A stretch of 64,000 nt of DNA, from positions 1 to 64,000 of the forward strand of contig JAOAUN010000001.1 in assembly GCA_030157545.1 (NCBI GenBank), written 5' to 3'. Below, piece by piece: positions 16,704-25,710 of the stretch (the first letter of the stretch is position 1; each line of letters begins with the position of its first letter). The notes under the pieces are model-generated. The model was not told where the DNA came from. It saw only the letters and a list, made by a program, of their open reading frames with translations, and did not search any database. Source of the DNA: Burkholderiaceae bacterium. GTDB taxonomy: Bacteria > Pseudomonadota > Gammaproteobacteria > Burkholderiales > Burkholderiaceae_D. A program made the position numbers and the translations under genes.

Positions 16704-17573
16704 ATGAGCTCTACACTCAAGATTCTTATTACCAGCCAAAAGGGTGGCGTAGGTAAAAGCACAGTTTCAGCTAATCTGGCTGCGTATTTTTCTTATACAT
16801 CCGGCAAGAAAACCTCGTTGATTGATTTTGATCATCAAGCTACAGCTGGTAAGTGGGTTAAAAAAGCTTATCCGATCGGTATCGATTGCAAAACAGTTGA
16901 TTTGCCAAATGCAAAAGGCTCAGGCATTGCCTTGTTAAAGGCGAAGGAAGCATTGCGTAAAGCAGTTGAAGTCAGCGAAGTGATTATTACCGACCTGACC
17001 TGGACTGACGTTTTACCGCCTGATTTTCTATTCGAATTTGATTTGGTGCTAGTGCCGAGTTCGTTATCTCGCGTTGAACTTGATAGCACACTGGAGTTTA
17101 TCAACCGCTTTTCATTTGTATTTAATTCGCGGTTGCGGAACCCTCCGAAACTAGTCATCGTTCCTAGCCGGGTCGATAACCTGCAGACTTATGAAGGAAT
17201 TTTCTCTAAGTCTTTCAATGCAGGATTTTTCCTTTCGCCGCCGGTTATGTACAGCGCCAGTGCCAATGATTTTTTCGGTACGGAGTTTTTCGTCATGACT
17301 ACCAACGACTCGATTCGCGAAAACTTTATTGAATTCGGCCGTTCAATCGAACAGCTGGGTCAAATCGAAACAGATTACAGACAGAATTCAAAGCCAGAAG
17401 CGCTGACACCCAAGGTCAGTGGGTCCATCCTTGACCGCTTCAGGGCCGTGCGCAATTCAAGCCAAAATCCTTCGGTGCGTACAGCGGCCAACGACAGCGT
17501 AAAAGCTGCCGTCTCTAATCGCGGTATTAAATCTGTTATTCCATCATTTTTGATGATGGGCCGTGATGGTTGA
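16704..17573 (+). CDS. ParA/MinD-family ATPase (orphan)
   Basis: The 289-residue protein starts at ATG 16704 and carries the deviant Walker A motif KGGVGKST at residues 13-20, with the signature lysine that ParA/MinD enzymes use across the dimer. Walker A' (LIDFDHQATAGKW) and Walker B (VIITDLTWTD) follow; the usual DxP/DxxG of Walker B is replaced by DLTWTD. No N-terminal DNA-binding domain is present, so it resembles the small ParA or cargo-positioning types. About 60 C-terminal residues form a Ser/Asn-rich tail. It is not beside parB or a replication origin. The divergent coiled-coil and membrane genes are the likely partners. Confidence 0.8.
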   Translation: MSSTLKILITSQKGGVGKSTVSANLAAYFSYTSGKKTSLIDFDHQATAGKWVKKAYPIGIDCKTVDLPNAKGSGIALLKAKEALRKAVEVSEVIITDLTWTDVLPPDFLFEFDLVLVPSSLSRVELDSTLEFINRFSFVFNSRLRNPPKLVIVPSRVDNLQTYEGIFSKSFNAGFFLSPPVMYSASANDFFGTEFFVMTTNDSIRENFIEFGRSIEQLGQIETDYRQNSKPEALTPKVSGSILDRFRAVRNSSQNPSVRTAANDSVKAAVSNRGIKSVIPSFLMMGRDG

Positions 17574-17590
17574 CTTGTTTTTTTAGTCCG

Positions 17591-17626
17591 AAAATGAAAA
17601 AGTCCCTTGCGGGACTTTTTCATTTT
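17591..17626. terminator. Bidirectional intrinsic terminator between ParA-like gene and rne
   Basis: A perfect 16-bp stem (17591-17606 with 17611-17626) encloses the TTGC loop. The inner stem AAAGTCCC/GGGACTTT has A runs on one side and T runs on the other, so it can end transcription of the plus-strand ATPase gene and of rne, which ends at 17653 on the minus strand. Confidence 0.9.
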
Positions 17627-17652
17627 CTACTTGTGGAACGCTGAAACTGGGA

Positions 17653-20463
17653 TCAACGCTGGGTTTCGATCTGAACCAGTGGTTGATCTTCAGGAATAAC
17701 TACCGGTTTGCGTTCGCGGCCTACAGGGGCGGATGCCGGCATTTCCAGTGAAGCTGCAGCCTGTACTACGCGCAACTTATCGGGGTTGGTCACTGCCATC
17801 ATCAGTCCGGCTGCTTTCAAAACTTCATCCAGATTTGCTGCTTGCGGCACTGCAGGTGCTGCAACAGCAGCTTGAACTTGCGGCACAGGGGCAGCTTGAA
17901 CAGGCTCGGCGACCTCAGCAACAACTGCCGTTGCTTCTGATGGCGCTGCAACAGCAGGAGCTGCAATCGCAGGCTCTGAAATGACAGGGGACACAACGAC
18001 CGGAGCTGCAACCACGGGTTCCGGTGTTGCAGTTACTGGCTCGGCATAGACAGGAACGGGCACATGACCCAGCGCCGATTGAGGCTGCGAGGTGACGATT
18101 TTGTCAGCATGGTCTGATGCTTCAGTGAGTTCTGCCACAGGGACAAACGCCGGCACCGGGCTCGTCATTTCTTCATGAGCAACTTCAGCATGTGTGGCGA
18201 TGTCATCATCAGCATCTGCGTTGTCGTTGCCTGCTGTTTCTGAAGGATCACGATCACGGCGGTTACGGTTACGGCCACCACGACGACGACGACGACGCGG
18301 CTGTTCATCACCTTCCACTGCGGCATCTTGAGAAGGATTGAGCAGCAATTCTTCCTGCGTGCCTTCCGCCGCCTCGGCGGATACAGATGGAACGATGATC
18401 AGCTTGGCTTCTGCTGGCTCGGCTTGTTCCTTGCGTTCTTCACGCTGGCCGCGGGCAGCGCGCTCGCGGCGCGGATCCGTGCCTTCCTTGGCTTCGCGCG
18501 GTTCACGGTTTTCGCGTGGCTCCCGTGCCTCACGTGGCTCACGCGGCTCGCGAGGTTCACGTTGTGGCTTCGGTTGGCGTTGCGTGGTTTCCTTTGGTTC
18601 GCGTACCTCGACAGCTGGCACAGCTGCTTTTTCTTCCGTCTTGTCACGGCCGCCACGACCATTGCGGCCCCGGCCGCGCGGGTTGCGTCCTGCACGCTCG
18701 CCACGTTCGCGTTGTGCTGGCTTGGCAGTAATGACAGGCGCAGCAGCGACTGCCGGCTTCTTGCGGAACAGGCCGAACAGTTTGGACAGGAAGCCCTCCG
18801 TTGCGACGGCTGCATCCAACGGTGCGACAGGAGCGCTGCGGTCAACGACAGGCGCTGGCTGGTCCGGCGTAATGCTCTTGACCATTGCTTCCTGGCGCGG
18901 CTTCGCATCATCTTTTTCGCGTTTGTTGTAGCCGATGTCAGTTTCTGCATGCTCGGCCAGCGAATAGCTTGCCTGCATGTCTTCGAGACGCGGATCATCA
19001 TGCTTCAGGCGTTCGAGCTTGTAATGCGGTGTTTCCAGATGCTTGTTCGGAATCAGGATAACGTTGACACGATGACGCGTCTCGATCTTCAGGATCTCGC
19101 CACGCTTTTCGTTCAGCATGAAGGCGGCCACATCAACTGGCGCCTGTACGTGAATCGCAGCGGAGTTTTCCTTCATCGCTTCTTCCTGAATAATGCGCAG
19201 CACTTGCAGGCCGGAAGATTCGGTGTCGCGGATGTGACCGGTGCCATTGCAGCGCGGGCAGGTTACATGACTGCCTTCGGATAGTGACGGACGCAGGCGC
19301 TGGCGCGATAATTCCATCAGGCCGAAGCGGGAAATTTTACCCATCTGGACGCGGGCACGATCATAGTGCAGCGCATCTTTGAGGCGGTTCTCGATTTCGC
19401 GCTGGTTTTTCGCGTTCTCCATATCAATGAAGTCGATCACGATCAGGCCACCCAGATCGCGCAAGCGCAATTGACGGGCGACTTCTTCGGCTGCTTCCAG
19501 ATTGGTGTTGAACGCAGTAGTTTCGATATCGCTGCCACGGGTGGCGCGCGCCGAGTTGACGTCCACTGACACCAGTGCTTCGGTGTGATCGATCACAATG
19601 GCGCCGCCGGATGGCAGGGGCACGGTGCGCGAGTACGCGGTTTCGATCTGGTGTTCGATCTGGAAACGCGAAAACAGCGGCACGTCATCACGATAGCGTT
19701 TCACACGATGCACCATGTCCGGCATGACATGGCTCATGAATTGTTGAGCTTGTTCGTAGATGTCGTCGGTATCGATCAGGATTTCACCGATATCTGGCTG
19801 GAAGTAATCGCGAATAGCGCGAATAACCAACGAAGATTCCTGATAAATCAGGAAGGCACCGGAGGCTGATTTGCTTGCGCCTTCAATCGCGCCCCACAGT
19901 TGCATCAGGTAGTTCAAATCCCACTGCAGTTCATCAACGTTGCGGCCGATGCCGGCAGTGCGGGCAATTACAGACATGCCGGTAGGCAGATCCAGGCGAT
20001 CCATCGTGTCGCGCAGTTCCTGGCGATCTTCGCCTTCGACGCGACGCGACACACCGCCGCCACGCGGGTTATTAGGCATCAGCACCAGATAGCGGCCTGC
20101 GAGCGAAACGAAAGAGGTCAGGGCGGCGCCTTTATTGCCGCGCTCTTCCTTTTCAACCTGCACCATGATTTCCTGACCTTCGCGCAGCGCCTCACGGATG
20201 CTGGCGTTGCGCACATCGACGCCTTCACGGAAATAGCTGCGGGCGACTTCCTTGAAGGGCAGGAAGCCATGACGCTCCTCGCCGTAGTTGACGAAGCAGG
20301 CTTCAAGGGAGGGCTCGATACGGGTAATGATGCCTTTGTAAATATTGGATTTGCGTTGTTCGCGACCCGTGGTCTCAATATCGATGTCGATGAGTTTTTG
20401 CCCGTCGACGATTGCCACGCGCAATTCTTCTTGTTGCGTGGCGTTGAACAGCATGCGTTTCAT
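17653..20463 (-). CDS. rne: Ribonuclease E
   Basis: The 936-residue endoribonuclease initiates mRNA decay and processes rRNA and tRNA precursors at the inner membrane. The S1 domain spans about residues 38-120, followed by the 5'-sensor and DNase I-like catalytic region. Catalytic aspartates are D301 (in SVDVNSARATRG) and D344 (in IVIDFIDM), matching D303 and D346 of E. coli. The Zn-link is CPRCNGTG at 402-409. The C-terminal half is disordered: arginine-rich stretches, including tandem REP triplets around residues 630-660, likely bind RNA, and an RRRRRRGGRN block follows. The end is Ala/Pro/Val-rich. It is divergent from rluC across a long leader. Confidence 0.97.
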   Translation of the reverse strand: MKRMLFNATQQEELRVAIVDGQKLIDIDIETTGREQRKSNIYKGIITRIEPSLEACFVNYGEERHGFLPFKEVARSYFREGVDVRNASIREALREGQEIMVQVEKEERGNKGAALTSFVSLAGRYLVLMPNNPRGGGVSRRVEGEDRQELRDTMDRLDLPTGMSVIARTAGIGRNVDELQWDLNYLMQLWGAIEGASKSASGAFLIYQESSLVIRAIRDYFQPDIGEILIDTDDIYEQAQQFMSHVMPDMVHRVKRYRDDVPLFSRFQIEHQIETAYSRTVPLPSGGAIVIDHTEALVSVDVNSARATRGSDIETTAFNTNLEAAEEVARQLRLRDLGGLIVIDFIDMENAKNQREIENRLKDALHYDRARVQMGKISRFGLMELSRQRLRPSLSEGSHVTCPRCNGTGHIRDTESSGLQVLRIIQEEAMKENSAAIHVQAPVDVAAFMLNEKRGEILKIETRHRVNVILIPNKHLETPHYKLERLKHDDPRLEDMQASYSLAEHAETDIGYNKREKDDAKPRQEAMVKSITPDQPAPVVDRSAPVAPLDAAVATEGFLSKLFGLFRKKPAVAAAPVITAKPAQRERGERAGRNPRGRGRNGRGGRDKTEEKAAVPAVEVREPKETTQRQPKPQREPREPREPREAREPRENREPREAKEGTDPRRERAARGQREERKEQAEPAEAKLIIVPSVSAEAAEGTQEELLLNPSQDAAVEGDEQPRRRRRRGGRNRNRRDRDPSETAGNDNADADDDIATHAEVAHEEMTSPVPAFVPVAELTEASDHADKIVTSQPQSALGHVPVPVYAEPVTATPEPVVAAPVVVSPVISEPAIAAPAVAAPSEATAVVAEVAEPVQAAPVPQVQAAVAAPAVPQAANLDEVLKAAGLMMAVTNPDKLRVVQAAASLEMPASAPVGRERKPVVIPEDQPLVQIETQR

Positions 20464-21042
20464 TTAATAGCTCCGCGGCCTTTAAGGCCTAATTTTTGAC
20501 GTGCATGGCGAAACGCCTAAGCCACGTCAAAGGTAAGGGATGTATGCGCGGGCGATACCTGGAGGGAGAGAGTTGCCTTGACGTGCGGGCGCAGCGAATA
20601 ACGCTGGCCGTACTGGGCGCGGATGAAACTGTTCAGTCTGCAGCTTGCGTTCCTGTCACACGCACGCCGCTGCACACAAGCAGGCTTGCCAGGGGCAGCG
20701 CTTGGGGCAGTAAGAGGTGGTGTCTCAGGATAACCATCATATTGTCAGGTTCGGCAAAATCAGCAAGCAGTGTTCAGGTCCATCAACCAGCGAGCCTGCC
20801 CATCTTTGGGAAGGCTCGCCGGACTTTATCCTTACGTTCCAAGCAATCGGTTCCAACATTCCGGCGCACAGTCCGATTACAACGGAGGCGCAACCTTGAC
20901 GGCGCAGGAATGGTGCATACACGGCTTTTCCATCGAATTTGCAAATTGGGCGAGGCCGATGGAACGCCCCTGTGTAGAATGTATTTTTTATTCTTACACA
21001 ATCAGCGGTTTTAACCCCGCTACGTTTGATTATATATTCAAA
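20464..21042. other. Long divergent intergenic region of rne and rluC (rne 5' leader)
   Basis: The 579 bases between the rne start and the first good rluC start hold no supportable gene. The length fits the long autoregulatory 5' leader known for rne in enterobacteria, where leader hairpins bind RNase E. A stem-loop with 8-bp arms is present at 20790-20797/20812-20819 (GCGAGCCT with AGGCTCGC). Its role as a regulatory element is inference. Confidence 0.5.
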
Positions 21043-22056
21043 ATGAAGGACTTAGCGAGATTTTCTAGGGCTCAGGATTCGTCCTCCCCTCATGCCCCAA
21101 CTATGCAAGTCCAACCCCAGGTTCAAATGATCACAATTAGCGCTGACGAAGCAGGTCAGCGCATTGATAATTTTTTACTGCGCATTTGCAAAGGCGTGCC
21201 AAAAAGCCATGTCTATCAGGTGCTGCGTTCCGGACAGGTTCGAGTCAACAAGGGGCGTATCGCCCAGACTTACCGGCTTATCGAGGGCGATATCGTTCGG
21301 GTGCCGCCAATCCGGATGGCAGAGCGTGATGAGTCACATGTGCCCGGCGCCGAATTCAGCATTCTGTTCGAGGATAGCCACTTACTAATTATTAACAAAC
21401 CTGCCGGCGTCGCAGTCCATGGAGGCTCCGGCGTTAGCTATGGCGTCATTGAACAATTGCGGGCGGCGCGGCCCGAAGCAAAATTTCTCGAGCTCGTACA
21501 CAGGCTGGACAGGGACACATCCGGGATTCTGCTGCTGGCTAAAAAACGCAGTGCGTTAACAAATTTACATGAACAGATGCGTGACGGCCATACAGATAAG
21601 CGCTATCTGACGCTGGTGCACGGCGACTGGCAAAACAGCCGCCAGCATGTGAAGCTGGCCCTGCATAAATATACGGGTGCCGACGGAGAACGGCGGGTGA
21701 GGGTGCAAGCAGACGGCATGGCGTCGCACACGATATTTAATTTATTGCGAAAATACGGGCAATTCGTTTTGTTGGAAGCAGAATTGAAAACCGGCCGCAC
21801 GCATCAAATTCGGGTTCACTTGTCTTCCACCGGTTTCCCGATTGTGGGAGATGACAAGTACGGCGATTTTGCGCTGAACCGCGAGTTGCAAAAAGCAGAT
21901 GGCCTGCGTGTGGCTTGCAAGCGCATGTTTTTGCATGCGCATCAGATTACGTTCACGCATCCCGAAACGGGTAAGCCTGTCACCATCAAGGCGCCGTTAC
22001 CGGTTGAGTGCGAACGCTTCCTGACAGGACTTCAGGCAGTAAATCCGATTGCATAA
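21043..22056 (+). CDS. rluC: 23S rRNA pseudouridine synthase C
   Basis: From ATG 21043 the product has 337 residues; ATG 21103 (317 residues) is an equally possible start, since the conserved part begins near TISADEAGQRIDNFLLRIC. An N-terminal S4 RNA-binding domain (SHVYQVLRSGQVRVNKGR) precedes the RluA-type catalytic domain with the aspartate motif HRLDRDTSG. The C-terminal GRTHQIRVHL and GDDKYG motifs are also present. RluC converts uridines 955, 2504 and 2580 of 23S rRNA. The rne-rluC divergent arrangement is the standard one. The HAD gene follows within 44 bases. Confidence 0.9.
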   Translation: MKDLARFSRAQDSSSPHAPTMQVQPQVQMITISADEAGQRIDNFLLRICKGVPKSHVYQVLRSGQVRVNKGRIAQTYRLIEGDIVRVPPIRMAERDESHVPGAEFSILFEDSHLLIINKPAGVAVHGGSGVSYGVIEQLRAARPEAKFLELVHRLDRDTSGILLLAKKRSALTNLHEQMRDGHTDKRYLTLVHGDWQNSRQHVKLALHKYTGADGERRVRVQADGMASHTIFNLLRKYGQFVLLEAELKTGRTHQIRVHLSSTGFPIVGDDKYGDFALNRELQKADGLRVACKRMFLHAHQITFTHPETGKPVTIKAPLPVECERFLTGLQAVNPIA

Positions 22057-22099
22057 TAATCAGAATATACAAGGAATAAGCAGCGCGCTGCCATTGACT

Positions 22100-22759
22100 A
22101 TGCCAAGAAAACAATTTGATCTGATCGTGTTCGACTGGGACGGTACCTTAATGGACAGTACCGCAACAATAGTCTCGAGCATACAGGCAGCCGCGCGCGA
22201 TCTGGGCCTGCCGGTACCAGACAACCGCGCTGCTTCCTATGTTATTGGACTCGGCCTGCAAGACGCCATGGAAGTGGTGCTGCCCGAACTTGATCCGCGG
22301 ATGTATCCGCGTATGGTCGAGCGTTATCGCCATCACTATTTGTCGCAGGATCAGGAACTGACTCTGTTCGAGGGCGCGCGCGAGATGCTGGAAGACCTTG
22401 CGTCACAAGCCTACTTTCTGGCAGTGGCTACCGGTAAAAGTCGTGTCGGACTGAACCGCGCGCTCGATACTGTCGGGCTGATGTCCTTGTTTGATGCCAC
22501 CCGCTGTGCCGATGAAACTTTTTCCAAGCCGCATCCGGCGATGCTGCAAGAACTCACGCGTGAACTGGGGCAGGATATGAAGCGCACCGTCATGATCGGC
22601 GACACCACCCATGATTTGCAAATGGCCATCAATGCAGGTGCATCGTCAATTGGCGTGCATTATGGCGCGCACCCCGAGCAAGATCTGACCGCGTTGTCGC
22701 CACGGTTCGGTGCCAACTCGATTGCAGACTTGCATGCCTGGCTCAATGATAACGCATAG
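22100..22759 (+). CDS. HAD-superfamily hydrolase, phosphoglycolate phosphatase-like
   Basis: The 219-residue protein has all four HAD motifs: DWDGTLMDS near the N-terminus with the nucleophile Asp, ATGKSR (motif II), the lysine in FSKPHPAML (motif III) and IGDTTHDLQMA (motif IV). A helical C1 cap inserted after motif I is typical of Gph/PGP-like enzymes that hydrolyse small phosphate esters. ATG 22100 follows rluC by 43 bases. Similar HAD genes commonly sit after rluC in Betaproteobacteria. Substrate not determined. Confidence 0.85.
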   Translation: MPRKQFDLIVFDWDGTLMDSTATIVSSIQAAARDLGLPVPDNRAASYVIGLGLQDAMEVVLPELDPRMYPRMVERYRHHYLSQDQELTLFEGAREMLEDLASQAYFLAVATGKSRVGLNRALDTVGLMSLFDATRCADETFSKPHPAMLQELTRELGQDMKRTVMIGDTTHDLQMAINAGASSIGVHYGAHPEQDLTALSPRFGANSIADLHAWLNDNA

Positions 22760-22777
22760 CGAGAACGCATAAGATCT

Positions 22778-23149
22778 ATGGCCGACACTGAAATTTTTAT
22801 CTGTGCAGCGGACCAGATTCAAGAGGGCGGCAAGGGCGTGCGCTTTCCTGTGACAGCCTTCGGCGAAGACTGCACTGCCTTTGTCGTGCGCTTCGCTAAC
22901 CAGCCGCGTGCTTATCTGAATCGCTGTGCGCATGTGCCGATGGAACTGGACTGGAACGAAGGTGATTTTTTTGAATCCGGCGGCGAATTTCTGATGTGCG
23001 CCACACACGGTGCCTTGTATGAGCCAACGACCGGCCGCTGTGCTGGCGGCCCTTGCCGAGGCGGTAAATTGCATCCACTCAAAGTAATCGAACACGACAA
23101 CCAGCTCTTCTGGATGCCGGATGAGACTGTGCGTCCAGTGCGGGCCTGA
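22778..23149 (+). CDS. Rieske [2Fe-2S] domain protein
   Basis: The 123-residue soluble protein has the two Rieske cluster motifs, CAH near residue 50 and CATH near residue 74 (C-x-H and C-x2-H). It has no membrane anchor and no oxygenase catalytic domain, so it is a Rieske-type ferredoxin or an uncharacterised small electron carrier. It lies 18 bases after the HAD gene and 37 before the S49 peptidase gene, and is probably cotranscribed with both. Confidence 0.85.
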   Translation: MADTEIFICAADQIQEGGKGVRFPVTAFGEDCTAFVVRFANQPRAYLNRCAHVPMELDWNEGDFFESGGEFLMCATHGALYEPTTGRCAGGPCRGGKLHPLKVIEHDNQLFWMPDETVRPVRA

Positions 23150-23186
23150 ATCATTCAGAATTTGACGTTTAACGGAAGCTTCAAAC

Positions 23187-24179
23187 ATGAACAACAACAA
23201 TTATTCTGATGCTGAGTCAGCACCTGCTCCAGCTGCGCCGGCTTCGACTGTATCAACATCCGGCGTGCTGGAAAACCTCGCACTGGAGATGCTGCGCGAG
23301 CAGCGCGCCAACCGTCGCTGGCGCATCTTCTTTCGCTTCGCAGTATTCGCGGTAATACTGGTTGCTGTTTGGGCCGCATTCGACATCACCGGCTCGCCGA
23401 AACAAGTCGCCGGCCGCCATACGGCATTGATCGAAATCGATGGCGAAATCGATGTCAACAGCAGCACTGGTTCGGTCAGCTCCATCCTGCCCGCCTTGAA
23501 TAATGCATTTGTCGATGCAGGTTCGGTCGGTATCATCCTGCGCATGAACAGCCCTGGCGGCAGTCCGGTGCAGGCTGGAATCGTTAACGATGAAATTAAC
23601 CGGCTGCGCAAGCTGCATCCTAAAAAGCCGGTCTATGTCGTGGTAGAAGACATGTGCGCATCCGGTTGCTATTACATCGCCGCTGCGGCCGACCGTATCT
23701 ACGTGAATCAGGCCAGCATTGTCGGTTCGATCGGCGTGCTGATGAGCAGCTTCGGCTTTACCGGCCTGATGGAAAAGCTGGGTGTCGAGCGCAGGATGCT
23801 GACCGCCGGTGAAAACAAGGGTTTCCTTGACCCGTTTACGGTACAGACTTCGAAGCAGAAACAATTCACGCTTGGACTATTGACAGAGATCCATCAGCAA
23901 TTCATCACTGCAGTGCGCAATGGTAGGGGCAAGCGCCTGAAAGAAACGCCGGACATGTTTTCCGGACTGTTCTGGACTGGCAGTCGTGCGATTCAACTCG
24001 GCCTTGCCGATGGACTGGGTACGGTTGATAGCGTGGCGCGTGATGTGCTGAAGGCGGAAGATATAATTGATTACACCGCGCATGAAGGTTTATCGGATCG
24101 GGTGCTGAAGAAATTTGGCGCGGCGGCAGGTGAGGGCGCAGTGAATGCCTTGGGTGCAGCAGCGCTTAAGCTGCGTTGA
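23187..24179 (+). CDS. Signal peptide peptidase SppA-type, S49 family serine peptidase
   Basis: The 330-residue protein has one membrane segment near residues 48-68 (IFFRFAVFAVILVAVWAAF) and then a single S49 domain. The nucleophilic serine is in DMCASGCYYIAAAADRIY, followed by the SIVGSIGVLM strand; a catalytic lysine candidate lies in GENKGFLDPF. This is the short, single-domain form of SppA that degrades leftover signal peptides in the membrane, with the active site on the periplasmic side. The usual ASGGYY is ASGCYY here. It ends the rluC operon. Confidence 0.85.
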   Translation: MNNNNYSDAESAPAPAAPASTVSTSGVLENLALEMLREQRANRRWRIFFRFAVFAVILVAVWAAFDITGSPKQVAGRHTALIEIDGEIDVNSSTGSVSSILPALNNAFVDAGSVGIILRMNSPGGSPVQAGIVNDEINRLRKLHPKKPVYVVVEDMCASGCYYIAAAADRIYVNQASIVGSIGVLMSSFGFTGLMEKLGVERRMLTAGENKGFLDPFTVQTSKQKQFTLGLLTEIHQQFITAVRNGRGKRLKETPDMFSGLFWTGSRAIQLGLADGLGTVDSVARDVLKAEDIIDYTAHEGLSDRVLKKFGAAAGEGAVNALGAAALKLR

Positions 24180-24282
24180 TAAAGCTTTGTATGCACGATG
24201 GATTTCTCTGCGCTCTATCTGCCCTACTGACCTTGTTGCACAAACAACTGTAGATTGTGAAGAGCGCAGCGAAACCAAGCAA

Positions 24283-25017
24283 TCAATCCGCCAGCAGCAA
24301 AAACACCGTCGGTTTTTTATGAAAGTCAGGCGTGCGTCCTGCTTTTAATTCACGCTGCCATTGTTGCGCAGTCGTCGTCTTTATCGTCTCGTTATCCAGA
24401 CTTAAATCGGTCGCCACGCAAATCAGGGTCGAGCCGCCGCAGTGGGTCGCCAAGGCTTCAAGCAGCGCTGCATTGCGATAAGGTGTTTCGATGAAAATCT
24501 GCGTCTGCTTGTCTTGCCGTGAACGTTGCTCGAGTACTTTGATGCGCTTGCCGCGCGCTTCAGCGTCCGTCGGTAGATAGCCATTGAACGCAAAGTTCTG
24601 CCCATTCAAGCCACTGGCCATCAAGGCCAGCAAAATGGAAGACGGCCCCACCAGCGGCCGTACTTTAATACCTTTGGCATGCGCAAGACGGACGAGGTCG
24701 GCACCCGGATCAGCAACGGCCGGCACGCCAGCTTCAGACAATAACCCGGCATCCTTGCCGGCCAATAAAGGCGCAAGCAATGCGGGTAGGGCCGTCGCTG
24801 GCGTGTTGATGTTGAGCTCTTCGATTTGCATCTCTTGCAGTGGCTTGCACAGCGGATGGCTGGTGCCAACCAGCTTCAAAAAAGCGCGCGCGGTCTTTGC
24901 GTTTTCAGCGATGAAGGTATCGAGACCGGCGGTAATTACGCGCACCTCGGCCGGCAAGACGGCATCGAGTGCGCAAGGACCCAGCGTATTTGGAATCAGA
25001 TAGAGGGTACCGGTCAT
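24283..25017 (-). CDS. Tetrapyrrole methylase-family SAM methyltransferase (RsmI-like)
   Basis: The 244-residue protein shows the fold of the RsmI/CobA superfamily: an N-terminal LYLIPNTLG strand, GLLSEAGVPAVADPG, the SAM-binding LVGPSSILLALMASG and the ETPYRN motif. It is shorter than canonical RsmI (about 290 residues) and lacks the standard GTLYVVATPIGN start, so it is more likely the RsmI-like paralog often found beside maf in Betaproteobacteria than the 16S rRNA C1402 enzyme itself. Its start is 3 bases downstream of the maf stop, so the two are an operon. Confidence 0.75.
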   Translation of the reverse strand: MTGTLYLIPNTLGPCALDAVLPAEVRVITAGLDTFIAENAKTARAFLKLVGTSHPLCKPLQEMQIEELNINTPATALPALLAPLLAGKDAGLLSEAGVPAVADPGADLVRLAHAKGIKVRPLVGPSSILLALMASGLNGQNFAFNGYLPTDAEARGKRIKVLEQRSRQDKQTQIFIETPYRNAALLEALATHCGGSTLICVATDLSLDNETIKTTTAQQWQRELKAGRTPDFHKKPTVFLLLAD

Positions 25018-25020
25018 ATT

Positions 25021-25635
25021 TTAATTTGTAGCGGAATGAGCAGCGAAAAAAGTCACGCCGGCGCGGCGCAGCATAGTAGTTAGAGCAATCAGCGGCAAGC
25101 CAGTCAGCGCGGTCGGATCATCACTGCGCAGTGAGGCAATGAGCGCGATGCCCAAGCCTTCGTTCTTGGCACTGCCGGCACAATCATATGGTTGCTCTAT
25201 GCGCAGGTAAGCGTCGAGCTCGGCGTCCGGCAGCTCGCGAAACTGAACCACAGTCTGCACGTTTTCAATTTGAGAACTACCGTCGCGCGAATCCAACAGG
25301 CACAATGCTGTATGAAAAATCACTTCGCGCCCGCGCATCATCTGCAGTTGGGCCAATGCACGCGCATGGTCGCCGGGCTTGCCGATTTGCAGCCCGTCCA
25401 GCGTGGCGACCTGATCCGAGCCGATGATGAGGGCCGAACCGCTCAGTCTGGCAATGGCAGCGGCTTTGGCCGCAGCCAGTCGCAGCGCAGTTTGTGGTGG
25501 CGATTCATCGGGCAAAGGCGTTTCATCAAGATCGGGCACCATCACCTCGAAGGGTAAGTGCAATCTTTGCAGTAGTTCTTTTCGATAAATTGAACTCGAA
25601 CCAAGTATCAGACGGGCAGGGAGTATGGGTTGCAT
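25021..25635 (-). CDS. yceF: Maf-like nucleotide pyrophosphatase, YceF type
   Basis: The 204-residue protein has the Maf signature LILGSSSIYRKELLQRL at the N-terminus, SDQVATLDG with the catalytic aspartate, GKPGDHARA and the GSAKNEGLG loop. YceF-type enzymes hydrolyse 7-methyl-GTP and related altered nucleotides. The position head-to-head with yceD-rpmF-plsX matches the yceF-yceD arrangement in E. coli, which supports the YceF subgroup over the dTTPase (YhdE) subgroup. It starts at ATG 25635, 75 bases from yceD. Confidence 0.85.
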   Translation of the reverse strand: MQPILPARLILGSSSIYRKELLQRLHLPFEVMVPDLDETPLPDESPPQTALRLAAAKAAAIARLSGSALIIGSDQVATLDGLQIGKPGDHARALAQLQMMRGREVIFHTALCLLDSRDGSSQIENVQTVVQFRELPDAELDAYLRIEQPYDCAGSAKNEGLGIALIASLRSDDPTALTGLPLIALTTMLRRAGVTFFAAHSATN

Positions 25636-25710
25636 GAAAGGCGGGCTAAGGCTTTGACTTGAAAGACAAAACCCTGATATTATCGCAGGTTTTCCGAAGC
25701 ACCCGCATTC

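Noticed and set aside
18328..19284. 318-codon plus-strand frame opposite rne
   Set aside because: Its composition is the reverse image of the rne catalytic and Arg-rich regions; rne is unambiguous on the other strand.
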